A stretch of DNA of 64,000 nt. Source: an uncultured Altererythrobacter sp. (lineage in GTDB: Bacteria; Pseudomonadota; Alphaproteobacteria; Sphingomonadales; Sphingomonadaceae). Position numbers and translations under genes: made by a program. Where the stretch lies: assembly GCA_913056125.1 (NCBI GenBank), contig CAJXNC010000001.1, positions 124,001 to 188,000 of the forward strand, given 5' to 3'. The notes under the pieces are model-generated. The model was not told where the DNA came from, made no database searches, and saw only the letters and a list, made by a program, of their open reading frames with translations. Below, in pieces: positions 27,188-35,620 of this stretch (position 1 is its first letter; each line of letters starts with the position of its first letter).

Positions 27188-27205
27188 AATGGCAGGTGGC
27201 ATCGG

Positions 27206-28943
27206 ATGGTGGGCCAAATGCTCTTCTATGTGCAAGATTTGACCCGTTTTGCGGGCCGTTGGATCTGGCTGGCAGCAGTACTGGTCCTGCTGGGGGCACT
27301 GTTGGACGGCATCGGGATCGTTGCGCTGATTCCTCTGTTTTCCTTCGTGGTTGAAGGCGACGACGGTGGAACGGGTGGCCAGGTACTGGGGCGCCTCGAG
27401 ATAGTAGGGCTGACTTCTCCTTTCGCACTGGCATTGGCGATATCGGCGGCATTCTTGCTGCTCGTCATTCAACGCGGAGCCCTTCAGCGATGGCGCGACA
27501 TCTATCTGAGGCGTCTCTCCCAAGAATATGTCGACGATTGGCGCGACCGGATGTTCACCTCAATGATGGCCGCACTATGGCATGCGATTTTCGGGCAGCG
27601 TCGTACCGATCTCGAACTTGCGATCACCAATGATGTTTCGCGCCTTGCGGCCGGCAATGACAGGATCCTACGGACGTCGGTGCAGGTGGCAATGGTGTTG
27701 GTGCAACTCGCGATTCTGGCCAGCCTTTCTCTAACTATGTTGGCATTTGCTTTTGGTCTCTTTGCGCTGGTCTTGTTGATTGGCTTTCCGATTATCCGGC
27801 AGGCGTTGGGTATCGGCACCGAAATGACCGGAAAGGGGCGGCAAATACACCGCGTATTGGGCAATTTTCTTGCCAGCCAGAAACTTGCCCGTTTGAACAA
27901 TGCACAGGACCTTTTCGCCCTGCGGTTCAAACAGGCGAAAGCCGCGGCAAGAGAGATGCAACTCAGGTTCGTCGCCTCGCAGTCAACGTCGCGCATGATG
28001 ATACAGTTCGTCATCGCCTTGGCGATTTCTTCCATCCTTCTTGTGGGGTATTTCGGCTTCGACGTGCCATTGGCAATCCTGCTTGTGATCGTCGTTATCG
28101 TTGCGCGTATTGCACTGACAGCGCAGCAGACTATGCAGGCAGCACAATCGACCGCCAACATGCTTCCAGCACTTGCATCGCTACAAGAAACCATGGCTTC
28201 GCTTACGCAAGATCAGGCTGTGCCCGTTCGGTCAGGCGGGGTTGGCCAAGAATGCGGGGCAAGGGTCCTGCAGCTCTTGAAGCGGAAAACCTTTGGTTCG
28301 CACATGAGCAAGGCCAATGGATACTGCAGGGAGTGAATTTTTCGATTTTACCAGGTGAAACTGCCCAGCTTGATGGTCCATCGGGTGTCGGCAAGACTAC
28401 TCTGTTCGAGATCATTACCGGTCTATTGCCAGAAGCTCGCGGCGCCGTACGGGTCGATGGCAAGATCCTGTGTGCAACTGACGACTGGCAAGCCTGGCGC
28501 GCGCAAGTGGCCTGTCTCCCTCAGGACCCCTTTCTCTTTGATGCGACAATCAAAGAGAATCTTTCGTGGTTTCAATCTGATGCGGAAGAAATCGATATCG
28601 AGGGGGCGCTTGCTGTGGCGGGCGCAAACGAGATTGTTACGAGGCTTCCAAATGGTCTCAACACCCGTGTGGGTGAACGGGTCAGACTTTGTCCGGCGGA
28701 GAGCGGCAACGGATTTGTCTGGCGCGTGCACTTCTTCGTAAGCCGAGGCTCCTGCTCCTCGACGAGGCGCTTAGCGCCTTGGATGAAGCGAGTTCTACGG
28801 AGGTGTTCGGGCGCTTGGAGGAATTGCCGTCTCGTCCAACGGTGCTGTACGTCTCGCATCGGCCAAGGAGTGGCAGTGTCCTGCACAAGCGCATCGAGTT
28901 GGCGCATGTTGAGGTGCGGAAGATGCCGACGCAGAGGTACTAG
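27206..28943 (+). pseudogene. Frameshifted ABC exporter (fused membrane and ATPase domains)
   Basis: The first part (27206 to about 28240) encodes a six-helix exporter membrane domain (IWLAAVLVLLGALLDGIGIV). The reading then shifts to a second frame with Walker A (DGPSGVGKTTLFEI) and Q-loop (VACLPQDPFLFD), and near 28680 to a third with LSGGERQRICLARALLRKP and Walker B LLLLDEALSALD. The second break is a one-base loss in VGER/QTLSGGE. Further decayed coding (DADAEVLEQFALQIAEADRH, another frame) runs to about 29045. The protein resembles peptide/lasso-peptide exporters. Several independent frame breaks argue for a real pseudogene. Confidence 0.75.
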
Positions 28944-29234
28944 AGCAATTCGCGCTGCAAATCGCCGAGGCGGATCGACACATCGGGTTTGGCGCTCGAA
29001 GGCAGCAATGCGGGGAGTGGCAATTGGCTGGCGATGGCTAAGCCATTTGCGCACTAGGCGCTGCTCACGCTCGAATGCTTGCAGTGTGTTGAGTGCTCGT
29101 CTTTTTTCAATGTCGAGACTTCACGTTTGACTGCCAGCGCCCTAACGCAAGGAAATCGATGAGTATGTGCTGCCCCGTGGATATCGCGGCCAGTTGGACC
29201 GCCATCGTGTTCGGAACGGGGGAACAAACAACAC

Positions 29235-29593
29235 ATGGATCGTGCATTTCAGCTTTTGCTCGCCTGTGCCGAATGGCCCCGCGGCGAGAGCAGAAATATT
29301 GCGATCCGCAATGCTGCGTCTGCACTCGATGGTCGGTGGGAGCAATTTGTTGTCCAAGTCACTCGCCATCGCATGGCTCCGATTGCGCTTGATGGATTGA
29401 CTTGTGCCGGCATCCAAGCGCCTCAGGAAATCCGGGGGCAGGCCCACCTCTGCGCTGCCCATTCCCTTGTGCTTGCAGCAGAGGGGGGCGCCTGATTGCT
29501 GTGCTTGAGAATCAGGGCATTTGCGGCATTATGCTGAAAGGGCCGCTGCTTAGCCAGCAACTCCACCAAAGCGCAGCTCTTCCTCTGCCCTGA
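29235..29593 (+). pseudogene. Truncated, frameshifted nucleotidyltransferase-family gene (NTP_transf_5-like)
   Basis: The first frame reads MDRAFQLLLACAEWPRGESR through LTCAGIQAP to HSLVLAAEGG. A one-base loss in the G-run near 29484-29489 shifts into LIAVLENQGICGIMLKGPLL. This is the N-terminal half of the nucleotidyltransferase-like family often encoded in lasso-peptide and related clusters. The catalytic half is missing, and the reading ends inside the 3' end of the convergent phoD-like gene. Together with the broken exporter it looks like the residue of a biosynthetic locus. Confidence 0.6.
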
Positions 29594-31268
29594 CAATAAC
29601 GAGGCGCTGGATGATGCTGGTGCGATAGCTGGGCGAGAGCACCGTATCCACAGCGATGAAGCTGGCGAGGCCGCTTTCATGAGTCAGGTCGAGACGGACA
29701 TATCCCTGGTGCATATTGTCGGTCCACACGACCTCGGGGATGTGCTGCTCAAAGGCCCGGTCGAGTCCTTCGGCCACGTCGAGGCCGTAGCCACTGTCGA
29801 CAAAATCGCCCGGTGAGGAGATGCCTGCCGTACCCAGTTCAAGGCCAGCGGGGCGGCCTTCGTCGTCGGCCAGGCGATTGGCCCAGAAGCTGTGGCTGTC
29901 GCCGGTGAGGAAGACAAGGTCGGTCGCACCAGACTCGCGTGCAAGGTCATACAGCCGTTCGCGCGCCCACGGATAGCCGTCCCAAGTATCGGGATAGAAG
30001 GGCAGGTTGTAGCGGCCCTTCAGCGCGATGCCCTGCGCAGCCTGCAGCGCGTTATCCTCGTAGGGAGGTTCTTCGGCAAAAGGATCGGGCAGCACGCCGA
30101 GAGCGACGACATCGGGCACGTCGGTCTTGGCGATCGGCATGGGGTTGCCGATCAGGCGCCATGGCTGGCCGGCGGATTTCGAGGCGGTCCAGCTGCGCGC
30201 GAGCTCTTCTTCCAGCTCCGGCGCGAGCATAGCACGCCCCTGCTCGTTCAGCGCTCGCTGCAGGCTCTCCAGCACGCCATCCTCACCAATCCGCGCAGCA
30301 TAGGCGGCGTAGTCGATCTGTTCGGCCCGGGCCGTGTGGCGCGTTTCCAGCGTGTTGAGCGTAGCGAGATTGCCGAAGCTGTAGCTGCGCCAGAACTGCA
30401 TGCGACTTCGCCTGTCCGCAAGCCATTCCGGTTCGCGCACCGGCATATATTCGAAATAGGCCTGGATCGAGGCTCGGCGCCGCACCTCCCAGTCGCCTTC
30501 GGTTTCGGGCTGGTGGTTCTGCGCGCCGCCCTTCCACGGGTTGTTGGCGCTTTCGTGGTCGTCCCAGCAGGCGAGCAGCGTATGTGCTGCGTGCATCGCC
30601 TTGGCTCCATAGTCAGTCTTATATTGCGCATGCCGCATGCGGTAATCGCTCAGCGTGGTGATCTCATGCGCGGGTTCGTGCCGCCGGCCAATGGTCTGCG
30701 CGATACTGTCGCCCCAGCCATCATGTCCATATTCGTAAATGTAATCGCCCGTGTGCAGCACGAAATCGACCGCCGCGTCATGGGCTATCGCATCATAGGC
30801 GTTGAAGAAGCCGAAGGCGTAATTGGAGCACGATGCGAGCGCGATGGAGAGGCGCTCGAGCGATTCGGCAGGCAGCGTGCGGGCGCGCCCTGTCGGCGAG
30901 ACGACATCGCCGAGCATGAAACGGTAGTAATAGGCCTTGCCTGGCTCCAGCCCTTGGGCGAGCAGCTTGACCGTATGATCGCGATCGGGACCTGTGGCCT
31001 GTTCACCCTGGTCGATGATCGTGGAAAAGTTCACGTCTGGGGCGACTTGCCAGCGGATAGTCTTGTCGCCTTCTGCCGTAACGCGGGTCCAAAGGACGAC
31101 GCTTGTCTGGTCGGGGTCGCCACTGGCGACACCATGGCGGAAGACGGGATTTTCGGGAAGCGGATGGGCCCGCAAGGGCATGGCCGAAATGGCGACGCCA
31201 GAGGCAAGGCCGGCCAGCGTCATGCGGCGGGTCACACTGAGGGCTACGGGCTTGTCTGAATGCGGCAT
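29550..31268 (-). CDS. phoD: PhoD-type alkaline phosphatase/phosphodiesterase
   Basis: 572 residues with an N-terminal Tat-type signal (SVTRRMTLAGLASG), a fibronectin-like PhoD_N domain (FRHGVASGDPDQTSVVLWTR), then the metallophosphatase core: SCSNYAFGFFNAYD, FVLHTGDYIYEYG, CWDDHESANNPWKGGA and VFLTGDSHSFWAN. PhoD enzymes are Ca/Fe-dependent, exported by Tat, and hydrolyse phosphomono- and diesters. Start ATG 31268 is preferred because AGAGGTGG lies just upstream. It follows the TonB receptor by 99 bp on the same strand and may be in one operon with it, with a stable hairpin between them. Confidence 0.88.
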   Translation of the reverse strand: MPHSDKPVALSVTRRMTLAGLASGVAISAMPLRAHPLPENPVFRHGVASGDPDQTSVVLWTRVTAEGDKTIRWQVAPDVNFSTIIDQGEQATGPDRDHTVKLLAQGLEPGKAYYYRFMLGDVVSPTGRARTLPAESLERLSIALASCSNYAFGFFNAYDAIAHDAAVDFVLHTGDYIYEYGHDGWGDSIAQTIGRRHEPAHEITTLSDYRMRHAQYKTDYGAKAMHAAHTLLACWDDHESANNPWKGGAQNHQPETEGDWEVRRRASIQAYFEYMPVREPEWLADRRSRMQFWRSYSFGNLATLNTLETRHTARAEQIDYAAYAARIGEDGVLESLQRALNEQGRAMLAPELEEELARSWTASKSAGQPWRLIGNPMPIAKTDVPDVVALGVLPDPFAEEPPYEDNALQAAQGIALKGRYNLPFYPDTWDGYPWARERLYDLARESGATDLVFLTGDSHSFWANRLADDEGRPAGLELGTAGISSPGDFVDSGYGLDVAEGLDRAFEQHIPEVVWTDNMHQGYVRLDLTHESGLASFIAVDTVLSPSYRTSIIQRLVIVRAEEELRFGGVAG

Positions 31269-31324
31269 ATCCACCTCTTGTCGCGTCATGCGATTGCAGT
31301 TCCGGGAATGTCAGGATGCGGAAG

Positions 31325-31348
31325 GGGGCCGGTCGCAAGACCGGCCCC
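31325..31348 (-). terminator. Stable hairpin between TonB receptor and phoD genes
   Basis: Arms at 31325-31334 and 31339-31348 make a perfect 10-bp GC stem around a 4-nt loop. On the transcribed strand no U-run follows. It could be a leaky terminator or a processing/stability hairpin that sets the receptor to phosphatase ratio. Confidence 0.45.
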
Positions 31349-31367
31349 GCCCCCGTTGGACCTCTGA

Positions 31368-33722
31368 TCAGAAGTCGATCGTTGCAGTGAACACCACGGT
31401 GCGCGGAGCACCGATCCAGGCACCCCCGCCGGAGATGCCGCCAAGGTAATCTTCGTCGAAGAGGTTGTTGATCACCAGGCTCAAATCGACAGCGTCAAGC
31501 GTGTCGCTGATCATTTCACCGTTCACGCCGACATAGGCATCGGCGGTGAAGTAATCGGGCGCGATAAAGGTGTTGGTCACGTTCACAGGGCGCTCGTCGG
31601 TGAACTTGCCCGAGATCCCGGCGCGGAACCAGTTGTCCTGGTAGTCTGCCGCGATGACATACATGTTCTCGGGAATGCCGGTGACCTTGTTGCCTGGGAC
31701 CAGGCCCAGGGCCGTGTCGGCCTGGGTGTCACCCGAACCGCGATAGGTCGCATCGATATAGGTATACGAGCCCATCAACGTCAGGTTCTCGAGCACTTCA
31801 ACATTGACCAGCAGTTCGAAACCTTCGGAGTCGATACCACCAACATTGGCGTAGGTGCCGTTGGTGCCGATCAGATAGTCCGGACCGGCATTGGAGTTAG
31901 CCGCGAAGAACTGCACGCGGTTGTCGAACGTGGTGTTGAAGTAGGTGGCCGAGGCCTGGAGCATGCCATTGTTGTAACGGATACCGCCTTCCCAGTTTTC
32001 GCTGGTTTCCGGCGAGAGGCCGCTGGCATCGGCTGTCGGACGTTCAAGGATGGCATCGCCCAGCGCCTTGTAGTTCTCGGCATAGCCGGCGAAGAGGTTA
32101 AGATCTTCAATCGGCTCGAGCTGGATACCACCGGAGAACAGCACGTCCGAATTGGTGTTCAGGCTGGCATTCGGGGTAGCCCCGAACAGATCGTTGCGAT
32201 CCACATCGTTGTGGAACTGCTTGATGCCCAGGTTCACGGTAACCGGACCAACCGAAACCGCGTCCTCGATCCACCACTTGAAAGTGCTCTGCGGATATTC
32301 ACGGTCATACTGCACCCAATAGGCCGGATATTCGAATTCATAGCCGATGCGGGTGTCGGTAATCTGGTGCCAGTCACGATATTCGGCACGTTCAGCGTCT
32401 TCGTACCAGATGCCGGCGCGAAGCGTATTGTCGATATTGCCGCCGAAAGAGGCGCTCCATTCGAGGTCGGTGGTGAAGCCGTAACGGTCCTTCTCGTAGT
32501 GGGTGTGGCGATAGGACTGCACGCCCAGCGCTCCGGCCGCATAGCAGGTGGGATCATACTCGGGACCAGCCCCGCCATAAGGGAAGGTAATGGTCGAAAC
32601 GCAGCCATCGATCGGCGAGGTGGCAGCGCCATCGGTGCCGATGAAGTAGATCCGGCCGAGCGCATCACCGCCAAAGACCGTGCCGTTGCCGAAGATTTCG
32701 CTTTCGGAGCCGCCAAGGTCATCGGTCACATCGACGATGTAAGGCGGAACCCAGTCACCACGGCCTTTGTTGTGATGGTAGTATCCGGCAGCGCGCACGT
32801 TGACTCCTTGGGCCAGTTCGGCGTCGACCTTGAGATATGCGAAAGTGTTCTGGCGCAGCGTCGACCAGCCCTTGCGATACAACTGATCGATATAGGGGAT
32901 GCCGGTCCATTCGGCGGTCAGCTGGTCCCAGTCGGGATTGGCGTTGTAGTCCGCGATCGAGAACAGGCGCTGATAGTTGTCTTCATGCGTGTCGTCGTAG
33001 CTTGCATAGCCGGTCAGCGAGACATTGCCGAAATCGGCGATGAACTTGCCGGCAAAGTGATCGCGCTCGTTTTCCGCGGAAGCATTGACGTGGTCGGTAG
33101 CTTCCTGGTGCGAAGCGGAGACCCAGGCGCGGAAGCCGCCAAGGTCACCGGTGTCGAAACGGACATAGGCGCGCATGGCGTCGAATTCGCCGGCGGAACC
33201 GGAGAATCGGATGCGACGCTCACGGGTGGGGTCATCGGTCAGGAAGTCGATCGTGCCGCCCAGCGCTTCGTTGGAGAGCGAGCCGATGTCGGCGGTGCCC
33301 TGGTTCACGACGATGCCGCCGATATTGGCCGTATCGATATAGCGGTTGACCTTGGAGCCGCCGCCATAGTTGGAGTTGCCGTTCGGCAGGCCGTCAATGG
33401 TCTGGCCGATTTCCTGCGTGTCGAGATTGGTCTGGAAACCGCGTACGGAGATGGCGGTCGACCAGTCGTCGAATCCGAAGGTATCGCCTTCCTGCACGTT
33501 CACGCCGGGTAGGTTGTCGATCTGAGCGAGCGGGCTGGTGATCGGAGTCTGCTGCGACACCATGGGTTCGGTTACCTGGCTGTTGTTGTAGGAAGTGGCA
33601 GTGCCGGTAACGATGATGGTGTCGGCCATAGCCTCTTCCTGAGCCATCGCCGGCACGGAACAGAGCAGCGCCGTGATGCTGCAGGCGAGATAGAGACATG
33701 TCTTGGTATTATGGTTCTTCAT
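31368..33722 (-). CDS. TonB-dependent receptor adjacent to PhoD
   Basis: 784 residues from the ATG at 33722 (MKNHNTKTCLYLACSITALL), with a signal peptide cleaved near AMAQEE, TonB box ADTIIVTGT, plug (LAQIDNLPGVNVQEGDTFG; STAISVRGFQTNLDTQEIG) and a barrel ending in VFTATIDF. There is no STN domain. The motif style is that of the broad catecholate/FecA-like class. Given the downstream phosphatase, transport of an organophosphate or its chelate is inferred. The longer reading from 33857 lacks a signal sequence at its start. Confidence 0.87.
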   Translation of the reverse strand: MKNHNTKTCLYLACSITALLCSVPAMAQEEAMADTIIVTGTATSYNNSQVTEPMVSQQTPITSPLAQIDNLPGVNVQEGDTFGFDDWSTAISVRGFQTNLDTQEIGQTIDGLPNGNSNYGGGSKVNRYIDTANIGGIVVNQGTADIGSLSNEALGGTIDFLTDDPTRERRIRFSGSAGEFDAMRAYVRFDTGDLGGFRAWVSASHQEATDHVNASAENERDHFAGKFIADFGNVSLTGYASYDDTHEDNYQRLFSIADYNANPDWDQLTAEWTGIPYIDQLYRKGWSTLRQNTFAYLKVDAELAQGVNVRAAGYYHHNKGRGDWVPPYIVDVTDDLGGSESEIFGNGTVFGGDALGRIYFIGTDGAATSPIDGCVSTITFPYGGAGPEYDPTCYAAGALGVQSYRHTHYEKDRYGFTTDLEWSASFGGNIDNTLRAGIWYEDAERAEYRDWHQITDTRIGYEFEYPAYWVQYDREYPQSTFKWWIEDAVSVGPVTVNLGIKQFHNDVDRNDLFGATPNASLNTNSDVLFSGGIQLEPIEDLNLFAGYAENYKALGDAILERPTADASGLSPETSENWEGGIRYNNGMLQASATYFNTTFDNRVQFFAANSNAGPDYLIGTNGTYANVGGIDSEGFELLVNVEVLENLTLMGSYTYIDATYRGSGDTQADTALGLVPGNKVTGIPENMYVIAADYQDNWFRAGISGKFTDERPVNVTNTFIAPDYFTADAYVGVNGEMISDTLDAVDLSLVINNLFDEDYLGGISGGGAWIGAPRTVVFTATIDF

Positions 33723-34005
33723 GGAGACCCCCTTGGTTGAAACCGAGGGCCCATTTGACGAGTCATGTTGAGTTGTGATGTCGATTTGGCGACACCCATA
33801 TTGCACTTTCCGAACCGAATTGTGTTCGAAAAACTGCCTGTGTTGCGATTTTTGCACGTACTCCCGAGCTAAGCGAGAGTCCTGTCCAGCACGCTTGTCA
33901 CAGGCCTTGACTAACGCGTGTCACGAATTGGGGCTGGAACAGCAATGCTGCGTTGCAGCAATGCAACGCTGAAGCGATGTACGTATAATTCAGCTGAGAA
34001 TTGTT

Positions 34006-34076
34006 GGCACCGTCAAGGCAAACTGGCTGAGCGGATAGGGCAGGTCTGGCCGAGTTGCCGTTAGACTGGCTACACC
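34006..34076 (+). mobile_element. IS6-like internally deleted element (MITE-like copy F)
   Basis: The left terminus GGCACCGTCA (34006-34015), followed by CAAACTGGCTGAGCGGATAGG, is nearly identical to copy E. The right part CGAGTTGCCGTTAGACTGGC and terminus TGGCTACACC (34067-34076) resemble the right ends of A and B. At 71 bp it is the smallest copy. It lies in the 570-bp gap between the divergent TonB receptor and secretion operon; nothing else coding is visible in that gap. Confidence 0.55.
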
Positions 34077-34294
34077 AAACGAAACGCTATCTTCCGAGAA
34101 ATTGCGCCGGGCACACAAGGGAATTCGGCCATTTGACCGGACGATGACTCTCTCCCCATTTGTGTCACATGAGCTTCATGGGTTGAACGCATAAGTCGCT
34201 CGCAGCCGCCGATTCTCCGAAGGAATGGCGGCGTGCAGATCCTGCAATGGGGGAAGGAGCGCCGGGGCTACCCGCCTGGCTGATTTGTCCGACG

Positions 34295-35620
34295 ATGAGG
34301 AAGCAAACACCTCGGCTGATGGCTGCGCTGGCCTGTTCGGTCCTGGCATTGTTGGTGCCCGGAGTCCCGCACGCTCAGCAGGCCTATGGCCCGCCTCGTC
34401 ATGAGGCAGAGCTAAACCGCGCTCCGGTTCCGCCCGCCATTCCCAATCCTCTGGACCTTGCCGCCACTGTTGCAGCCGACACCCATCCGCTCGTCGCCGC
34501 AGCAGAGGCCGAAGGACGTGCGTTGGAAGCCGAATATCGCGGCGCACGGTGGCTGCGTTTTCCCAATCTGACTGTCGAGGCGTTGGGTGCGACGGGCGGC
34601 TCCAACGCTGCGGACGCGGACGGGCTCGCGCTTAATGCCGCGATAGAGCAGCCGATCTGGTCCGGCGGCCGCCTGTCCGGTGCAATCGACAGCGCCCGCT
34701 ACAGCCGCGATGCCGGGTTCGACCGGGTGATCGAGGCCCGGCTTGGTGTAATCCTCGATGTGACCGCAGCCTATTACGACTTCGTCCTGTCGGCGGAACG
34801 CGCCATGGTCCTGCAGGACAGCCTCGAACAGCATGGCGAATTGCTGGAGGCGATCCAGCGCCGAGTCGATCAGGAAATATCGCCACAGGCGGACCTGACA
34901 CTCGGCAAGTCACGCACCGCGCAGGTGCGGCTTGAACTCGCCACGGCGGAAGAACTGCGCGAAAGCGCGCGACTGCGCCTGCTCGAACTGACCGGCGGGC
35001 TGGAGGTGGACCCGACCCTGCCACCGCCCGGAATGGTCGAGATGCTGCCGGCAGAAGAAGTGGCACTGGGGGAGGCGCTTGCCTGCAGTCCCACGCTTGG
35101 TGCGCTGACCAGTCTCGTCGATGTGGCGGAAGCAGACAGGGCTGCAGCGCGTGGAAACCTGTTCCCGCAATTGTTGCTGCAACTTTCGCAAAACGAGATC
35201 ACCGGCGCCCGAGCCGCCGTGGTACTTCGCGCGCAGACCGGCAACGGTCTGTCGCAACTAAGGGCAATCGATAGCGCCGATGCGCGGATACAGCGCGCGC
35301 TGGCCGATTTTGGCGAGGCCGAACGGCGCCTACGCGAGGAACTGCGGCGCGAATACATCCTTGTGCGCGCCTCGCGCCAGCGGATCGAGGCGGGGGTCAT
35401 TGCCGCCGATACATCCGAGGAGATCATCGAAAGCTACCAGCGCCAGTTCATCGCCGGACGCCGCAGCTGGCTCGATGTCATGAACGCCGTGCGCGAGGCT
35501 TCCAGTGCCCGACTGTCGGAGACGGATGCTCGTGTTTCCACTGCCTCGGGAACGGCCCGCATCCTCGCATTGTCCTGCCGCTGGTCGCCGGGAACGGCCT
35601 CTGGAGACGCTGAATCATGA
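34295..35620 (+). CDS. TolC-family outer-membrane channel of a type I secretion system
   Basis: 441 residues from ATG 34295, with a signal peptide (1-28), OEP repeats and long amphipathic helices. The C-terminal repeat YQRQFIAGRRSWLDVMNAVRE is typical of LapE/TolC proteins of adhesin-type T1SS (GRRSWLDVLN). The stop overlaps the ABC-transporter start (ATGA). It provides the outer-membrane exit for the giant protein encoded downstream. Confidence 0.88.
   Translation: MRKQTPRLMAALACSVLALLVPGVPHAQQAYGPPRHEAELNRAPVPPAIPNPLDLAATVAADTHPLVAAAEAEGRALEAEYRGARWLRFPNLTVEALGATGGSNAADADGLALNAAIEQPIWSGGRLSGAIDSARYSRDAGFDRVIEARLGVILDVTAAYYDFVLSAERAMVLQDSLEQHGELLEAIQRRVDQEISPQADLTLGKSRTAQVRLELATAEELRESARLRLLELTGGLEVDPTLPPPGMVEMLPAEEVALGEALACSPTLGALTSLVDVAEADRAAARGNLFPQLLLQLSQNEITGARAAVVLRAQTGNGLSQLRAIDSADARIQRALADFGEAERRLREELRREYILVRASRQRIEAGVIAADTSEEIIESYQRQFIAGRRSWLDVMNAVREASSARLSETDARVSTASGTARILALSCRWSPGTASGDAES

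Noticed and set aside
29892-31259. 455-codon plus-strand frame
   Set aside because: Antisense shadow of the PhoD gene.
32211-33512. 433-codon plus-strand frame
   Set aside because: Antisense shadow of the TonB receptor gene.
33895-33924. Possible Pho box (TTGTCAC ... GTGTCAC) upstream of the PhoD-associated receptor
   Set aside because: Outer repeats match 5 of 7 consensus positions, but the middle repeat is poor and the spacing is off by one. It is also about 170 bp from the start.
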